A DNA stretch of 64,000 bases, from positions 2,216,809-2,280,808 of the forward strand of contig NZ_LNUV01000006.1 of NCBI RefSeq assembly GCF_001512285.1. The letters are read 5' to 3'. The notes under the pieces are model-generated. The model did no database searches and had not been told where the DNA came from. It saw only the letters and a program-made list of their open reading frames with translations. Position 1 is the first letter of the stretch. Each line of letters starts with the position of its first letter. Below, piece by piece: positions 60,046 through 64,000 of the stretch. Source of the DNA: Arthrobacter sp. EpRS71 (lineage in GTDB: Bacteria; Actinomycetota; Actinomycetes; Actinomycetales; Micrococcaceae). Made by a program: the position numbers and the translations under genes.

Positions 60046-60051
60046 GCTGGA

Positions 60052-61227
60052 ATGAGCGATTCAACGACGAACACCTCCGACGTCCTGGCCCTGGATTCCC
60101 TGCTGACGGCGCAGGAGCTCGACCTCCGCGACAGGGTGCGGGACTACACCTCCCAGAGGTTCAGGCCCAACATAGCCCGGTGGTATGAGGACGCTGTGTT
60201 TCCCCGCGGGATCGCCACGGAGCTCGGGGAGCTCGGGGTCCTGGGCATGCATTTGGAGGGTTACGGCTGCCCCGGCCGGACCGCCGTCGAATATGGCCTT
60301 GCAGCGATGGAACTGGAGGCCGGCGACTCCGGGATCCGCACGTTCGTCTCGGTCCAAGGCTCCCTCGCCATGACGGCTATCCACAAGTGGGGTTCGGAGG
60401 CGCAGAAAGAACAGTGGCTCCCCCGGATGGCGGCGGGCGAGCTGATCGGCTGTTTCGCCTTGACGGAGCCTACGGCGGGGTCCGATCCGTCGTCCATGAC
60501 GACTTTTGCCCGCCAAACGGCCGACGGCTGGGTGCTGGACGGCGCCAAACGCTGGATCGGCCTCGCATCCATTGCGGACGTCATGGTGGTCTGGGCGAAC
60601 ACTGAAGAAGGCATCCGCGGGTTCCTGGTACCCGCCGGTACGTCAGGGGTGACCGCGACGCCCATCGAACCGAAGCTCAGCATGCGGGCTTCCATTCAGT
60701 GCGATGTAACGTTCGACGGCGTGAGGCTGGGTCCCGGGGCCATCCTCCCGGGTGCCTCGGGGCTTCGGGGACCGTTCTCCTGTCTGAACGAGGCGCGCTA
60801 TGGGATCGCATGGGGTGCCATGGGAGCTGCCCGGGACTCCTACGAAGCAGCTTTGGAGTACGCCGGGAACCGGCTCCAGTTCGGGCGCCCCCTCGCGGGC
60901 TATCAACTGACGCAGGAGAAGCTAGTGAACATGCTGGTGGAAATCCAGAAGGGCACCATGCTGGCTCTTCACCTGGGGCGGTTGAAGGATGCCGGGCAGC
61001 TGCAGCCACAGCAGATCTCCCTGGGCAAGCTGAACAATGTCCGCGAAGCCATCAAGATCGCCCGCGAGGCCCGAACCATCCTGGGAGGCAACGGCGTCAC
61101 CTTGGACTATTCACCCTTGCGCCATGCCAACAATCTTGAATCCGTGCGGACCTATGAGGGCACGGACGAGGTCCACACCCTGATTCTGGGGCAGCACATC
61201 ACGGGCCTGGGCGCCTTCCGCGGCTAG
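60052..61227 (+). CDS. Acyl-CoA dehydrogenase (glutaryl-CoA-like)
   Basis: A 391-aa FAD enzyme. It has CFALTEPTAGSDPSSMTTFA (FAD and substrate contact), DGAKRWIGLASIADVMVVW, and the C-terminal region ANNLESVRTYEGTDEVHTLI with the catalytic Glu in YEGTDEVH. The GDSGIRTFVSVQGSLAMTAI segment and general layout fit the glutaryl-CoA dehydrogenase group. The chain preference and pathway are not certain. Confidence 0.93.
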   Translation: MSDSTTNTSDVLALDSLLTAQELDLRDRVRDYTSQRFRPNIARWYEDAVFPRGIATELGELGVLGMHLEGYGCPGRTAVEYGLAAMELEAGDSGIRTFVSVQGSLAMTAIHKWGSEAQKEQWLPRMAAGELIGCFALTEPTAGSDPSSMTTFARQTADGWVLDGAKRWIGLASIADVMVVWANTEEGIRGFLVPAGTSGVTATPIEPKLSMRASIQCDVTFDGVRLGPGAILPGASGLRGPFSCLNEARYGIAWGAMGAARDSYEAALEYAGNRLQFGRPLAGYQLTQEKLVNMLVEIQKGTMLALHLGRLKDAGQLQPQQISLGKLNNVREAIKIAREARTILGGNGVTLDYSPLRHANNLESVRTYEGTDEVHTLILGQHITGLGAFRG

Positions 61228-61232
61228 CCCGT

Positions 61233-61288
61233 CTGAGTAGCAGATCAGGCCGTTCTGAGCGCTGGGAACGGCCTGATCTGCTACTCAG
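61233..61288. repeat. Palindromic intergenic element, copy 3
   Basis: Perfect 23-bp arms around a 10-base loop that includes AGCGCT. Same framework as copies 1 and 2 but with T-to-A and T-to-C changes on both arms. It lies between convergent genes, and its right end encodes the last codons and stop of the TetR gene. Confidence 0.92.
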
Positions 61289-61922
61289 TTGGGTCGGGTG
61301 GGGGGGTGGGGCCGGGGTCGGGGAGGATCACCAGATTGAAGTAGCCACGCAGGCCCTTGACCACGTCAACGTCGTCGGGGGCCAGCAGCCATTGCGTCTG
61401 CAGCCCGTCCCACAGGGCTACCAAGGACATGGCGGCTTCATCAGGCTCGACGCCAGGCTTCAGCCTGCCCTCGGCAGCCAATTCGGCAAAACGACGAGCG
61501 TAGCTTGTGCGCAGGCGTTCAAAACGCTCGGTGAAATAGTCCCTCCCGGGATGCGAGTCCGTGACAGATTCCGCGCACAGCACCGTGTAGAGCTCAATCA
61601 CTCCCGGGATGTCTTCGTTGTACAGGGCTGTGCGGATCACCGAGTCCGCCAGGCCCTCCTCCATGTCGTCGGGAAAAGCCCCGCTGGTGATCTCGTCGCG
61701 GCGCTCCAGGACCGCCATCAGCAGATCGCGCTTGGAGGGAAAGTAGTGCAGCAGGCTTGTCTGGCTCATCCCTGCACGGTCGGCCACGTCCTGCAGTGAT
61801 CCGCCCCGGTAACCGCGCGCCGCGAACACTGCGTGGGCGGCGTCCATGATGGTCCGGCGCCGTTCCTCGGATTTTGCGTAGGGGCCACGCCGCACTGATC
61901 GGCCCACGTCCTTTGTGGTCAT
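61281..61922 (-). CDS. TetR family transcriptional regulator
   Basis: A 213-aa regulator. The N-terminal helix-turn-helix is RRRTIMDAAHAVFAARGYRG, then VADRAGMSQTSLLHYFPSK. A TetR_C-type ligand domain follows (LRTSYARRFAELAAEGRLKPG), ending in a Pro-rich tail encoded by the palindromic element. A TACACT -10 lies 8 bases before the ATG. It is divergent from a sugar transporter operon, and the shared gap carries a 24-bp operator candidate. Confidence 0.94.
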   Translation of the reverse strand: MTTKDVGRSVRRGPYAKSEERRRTIMDAAHAVFAARGYRGGSLQDVADRAGMSQTSLLHYFPSKRDLLMAVLERRDEITSGAFPDDMEEGLADSVIRTALYNEDIPGVIELYTVLCAESVTDSHPGRDYFTERFERLRTSYARRFAELAAEGRLKPGVEPDEAAMSLVALWDGLQTQWLLAPDDVDVVKGLRGYFNLVILPDPGPTPPPDPTE

Positions 61923-61960
61923 GGCTAGTCAGTGTACATGCGGGCCGGAGGCAATATCTC

Positions 61961-61984
61961 AAATTCGAGTAGCCACTCGAATTT
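61961..61984. promoter_or_regulatory. Candidate TetR operator
   Basis: Perfect inverted repeat with 10-bp arms AAATTCGAGT around AGCC. It lies in the 142-base divergent gap, 24 bases upstream of the TetR -10 (61931-61936). It could control both divergent units. Confidence 0.72.
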
Positions 61985-62064
61985 TCTGTTACCGTAGTCA
62001 CACCCCGGTGGAATGGACCCAGAATCCATGCGCGCCGGCATCTGACACGAAGAGGTGAAGGTTC

Positions 62065-63399
62065 ATGACCCCATTCACGCGAAGACAACTCCTGGGCGCA
62101 GGACTGGGTACGGCAGCCATGGGGCTGCTGGCCGGTTGCGCGACTCCCGGGATGCAGTCCGTCAACAGCGCCCCCACCATTGCCACCGCCGGCGAGCCCG
62201 TGCGGCTGACCTACTGGGCGTGGTTGAAGGATTTCCAGAACGTTGCCGATATCTGGAACGCGAAGAACCCCAATATCCAAGTGGATGTTGTGTGGATCCC
62301 CGGCGGTAATGCCGGTGGCTACCAGAAGCTCTACTCGGCTCTTGCCGCTGGTGGCGGGCCCGACCTGGCTCAGGTGGAACTGCGGTCCCTCCCTGAGTTC
62401 CTGCTGGTGAACGGCCTGGTGGACGTGTCCCGCTACGGCGCCAACGACCACGCCCACTTGTACGACCCCACGCTGTGGAAGCAGGTCAGTTACACCGGCG
62501 GCGTCTACGGACTGCCCCAGGACTCCGGCCCCATGGCCATGTTCTACCAGCCGGAAATCCTGAAGAAGGTGGGCGGCACCACCCCGCGCACGTGGGATGA
62601 CTGGGCCGTCCTGGCCAAGGAGCTCCGCTCCGTGGACACCTATCTGGATTGCTTCCCCATCAGCGACGCCTCCCCCTTCGCGTCCTTCGCAGGACAGGCC
62701 GGCGCAACCTGGCTTCGACCGGAAGAGGACGGCTGGGTCATCAACATGACCGACGACGCCACGCTCAACACTGCACGCTTCTTCGACAAAGCGATCGACG
62801 ACGACCTCGTCACCACCGCCTATGGTGCTTTCACTCCGGCATGGTTCGCTGCCGCGGGCAAGGGTGGCATCGCGTCCACCGTCACCGGCAGTTGGGGTGA
62901 TGCCCTCATTGAGGGAGTCAGCGGCTCCGAAGGCAAGTGGCGCGTAGCTCCCATGCCCACATGGGGGAACACCGGATTCGGTTCCAGCTACCTCGGCGGT
63001 TCAACGGCCGCAGTGCTCGCCAACAGCAAACATCCCAAGGAAGCCTTGGAGTTTGCCGTCTGGCTGACCACGTCAAAAGAGGGAATCGACGCCGAAATCA
63101 AGAACAGCGGCATCGGTTGGTCACCCAACCCCGAGTTCATTGGAACGGACCGGCAACAGCCCTCCGCTTTCTTCGGCGGCCAACGTTACAACGAGGAAGT
63201 CTTTGTGAAGGCCACGAAGCAGCAGAACACTGAATGGTCCTGGTGGCCGGTGACACAGCAGTCCTTCAACATCCTCAGCGACGGTTTCCGCAAGAAGGCT
63301 TTCGGGACATCCCTGGTGGACTCGATTGCTGCCTCGGAACAGCAGATCATCACCGTTTTCAAGAACAAGGGCCTCACCATCCGGAAGGAAACGGCATGA
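62065..63399 (+). CDS. Sugar ABC transporter substrate-binding lipoprotein
   Basis: A 444-aa extracellular solute-binding protein of family 1. The signal peptide has twin arginines (FTRRQLLGAGLGTAAMGLL) and a lipobox LLAGC, so it is exported by Tat and lipidated. The fold follows: VRLTYWAWLKDFQNVADIWN, GGNAGGYQKLYSALAAGGGP. The ribosome binding site GAAGAGG precedes the ATG. Its ligand is probably a di- or oligosaccharide; this rests on family only. Confidence 0.93.
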   Translation: MTPFTRRQLLGAGLGTAAMGLLAGCATPGMQSVNSAPTIATAGEPVRLTYWAWLKDFQNVADIWNAKNPNIQVDVVWIPGGNAGGYQKLYSALAAGGGPDLAQVELRSLPEFLLVNGLVDVSRYGANDHAHLYDPTLWKQVSYTGGVYGLPQDSGPMAMFYQPEILKKVGGTTPRTWDDWAVLAKELRSVDTYLDCFPISDASPFASFAGQAGATWLRPEEDGWVINMTDDATLNTARFFDKAIDDDLVTTAYGAFTPAWFAAAGKGGIASTVTGSWGDALIEGVSGSEGKWRVAPMPTWGNTGFGSSYLGGSTAAVLANSKHPKEALEFAVWLTTSKEGIDAEIKNSGIGWSPNPEFIGTDRQQPSAFFGGQRYNEEVFVKATKQQNTEWSWWPVTQQSFNILSDGFRKKAFGTSLVDSIAASEQQIITVFKNKGLTIRKETA

Positions 63400-64000
63400 C
63401 CACCACATCAACAGCACCGGTTGGGAAGCGAACGGCCGCAACCTCCCGCAGCAGTAAGCGGACGGGTGCTGCCGCACGCGCACCGTGGCTCCTGCTGGCG
63501 CCGTTCCTGGCTCTCTTTGTCCTCACGTTCCTACTGCCCATCGTTGTGGCCATCGTTTCCAGCTTCACCAAGGTGACCCGGAGCGGGCTCTTTGGCGAGG
63601 CCGGTGTGACCAGTGAGTTTGCCGGTTTCAGCAACTACGCCCAAGCCTTGGCAGACGGCAGCTTTGTGGCGTCCATCGGCCGGATGCTGCTCTTTGGCAT
63701 CGTCCAGGTCCCGGTGATGATTGTCCTGTGCACGGTCCTGGCCTTGATGCTGGAATCGGCATCCGCCAAGTGGCCCGGCTTCTTCCGCGCCGCTTACTTT
63801 CTGCCCTACGGCGTTCCCGGCGTGATCGCCACCATCCTGTGGTCCTTCCTGTACGTGCCCGGGCTCAGCCCGCTCTTTGACGCAGCCAAGCTCGTGGGCC
63901 TGACCCCCGATTTCCTGGGCGCCAACAGTGTCCTGTGGTCCATCGCCAACATCGTCACGTGGAGCTACACCGGCTACAACATGCTCATCATCGTGGCGCA
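63396..64000 (+). CDS. Sugar ABC transporter permease (partial, runs off the window)
   Basis: The first 201 residues of a MalF/UgpA-type permease. The start ATG overlaps the binding-protein stop as ATGA. A Thr/Ser/Arg-rich leader is followed by the first helix (LLLAPFLALFVLTFLLPIVV) and further helices, with the FFRAAYFLPYGVPGVIATIL segment typical of the family. The coupling EAA motif lies beyond the window end. A second permease and an ATPase would be expected next. Confidence 0.9.
   Translation, partial: MTTTSTAPVGKRTAATSRSSKRTGAAARAPWLLLAPFLALFVLTFLLPIVVAIVSSFTKVTRSGLFGEAGVTSEFAGFSNYAQALADGSFVASIGRMLLFGIVQVPVMIVLCTVLALMLESASAKWPGFFRAAYFLPYGVPGVIATILWSFLYVPGLSPLFDAAKLVGLTPDFLGANSVLWSIANIVTWSYTGYNMLIIVA

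Noticed and set aside
1..64000. CRISPR arrays, insertion sequences, phage genes and attachment sites.
   Set aside because: No regularly spaced repeats, transposase or integrase genes, or target-site duplications were seen. The repeats present are palindromes and one short tandem repeat.

Overview
The window is high-GC actinobacterial chromosome. Frequent GTG/TTG starts, a mycothiol synthase, an orphan GlnR-type nitrogen regulator, a Nudix-histidine phosphatase fusion and a PspC-domain histidine kinase point to the Micrococcaceae, most likely Arthrobacter or Paenarthrobacter. That is an inference from gene content; no database was searched. I see no insertion sequences, phage genes, CRISPR arrays or broken genes. 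It reads as core chromosome with accessory blocks between the core segments.

Layout. 0-6.7 kb (minus): tRNA-Trp, secE, nusG, rplK, rplA, a tandem pair of two-domain acetyltransferases, then an L10 leader with attenuator, rplJ and rplL. 6.9-14.7 kb: an aminotransferase, a PspC-type envelope-stress two-component system facing three PspC/LiaF-like membrane genes, pfkA and an acetyltransferase. 14.8-20.8 kb (minus): a PadR-controlled drug exporter and a run of small housekeeping genes (ankyrin protein, YgfZ, flavodoxin-like protein, nitrobindin-like protein, two membrane proteins). 21.1-26.3 kb (plus): glnR, mshD, ppk, mutT1-like. 26.4-31.4 kb (plus): a membrane protein and GntR repressor behind a double operator, then thyA, folA, a small membrane protein and asd. 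31.5-38.8 kb: an AlkZ-like protein, murB, an MFS gene, the hadB/hadA-like dehydratase pair, a DUF3188-like protein, a DUF2797-like protein and a CitE-like lyase. 39.1-43.0 kb: a sulfonate/taurine-type ABC transporter with a TauD-like dioxygenase. 43.1-48.2 kb (minus): aldo/keto reductase, alpha-glucosidase, Na+/H+ antiporter, NAD(P)-binding protein. 48.4-50.7 kb: a membrane protein with a ParB-like motif, tRNA-Met, tRNA-Thr and a LysM protein. 50.8-56.3 kb (minus): DEAD-box helicase, MOSC protein and a KdpDE-like pair without kdpABC. 56.5-61.2 kb (plus): a YgiB-like/YgiC-like/APC permease cassette and an acyl-CoA dehydrogenase. 61.3-64 kb: a TetR regulator divergent from a sugar ABC transporter that runs off the window.

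Three non-coding patterns recur. First, at least ten genes have a TANNNT -10 hexamer exactly 6 nt before the start codon and no Shine-Dalgarno, the signature of leaderless transcripts. Second, three copies of one long palindrome (positions 1, 43004 and 61233) lie in gene-end intergenic regions and differ by paired changes that keep the hairpin. Third, several regulators have clear operators in front of their own gene or operon (GntR 26373, PadR 16959, TetR 61961).

The parts most worth follow-up are the palindrome family, the double-operator membrane-protein/GntR unit, the membrane-anchored ParB-like protein at 48369 and the YgiB/YgiC/APC cassette.
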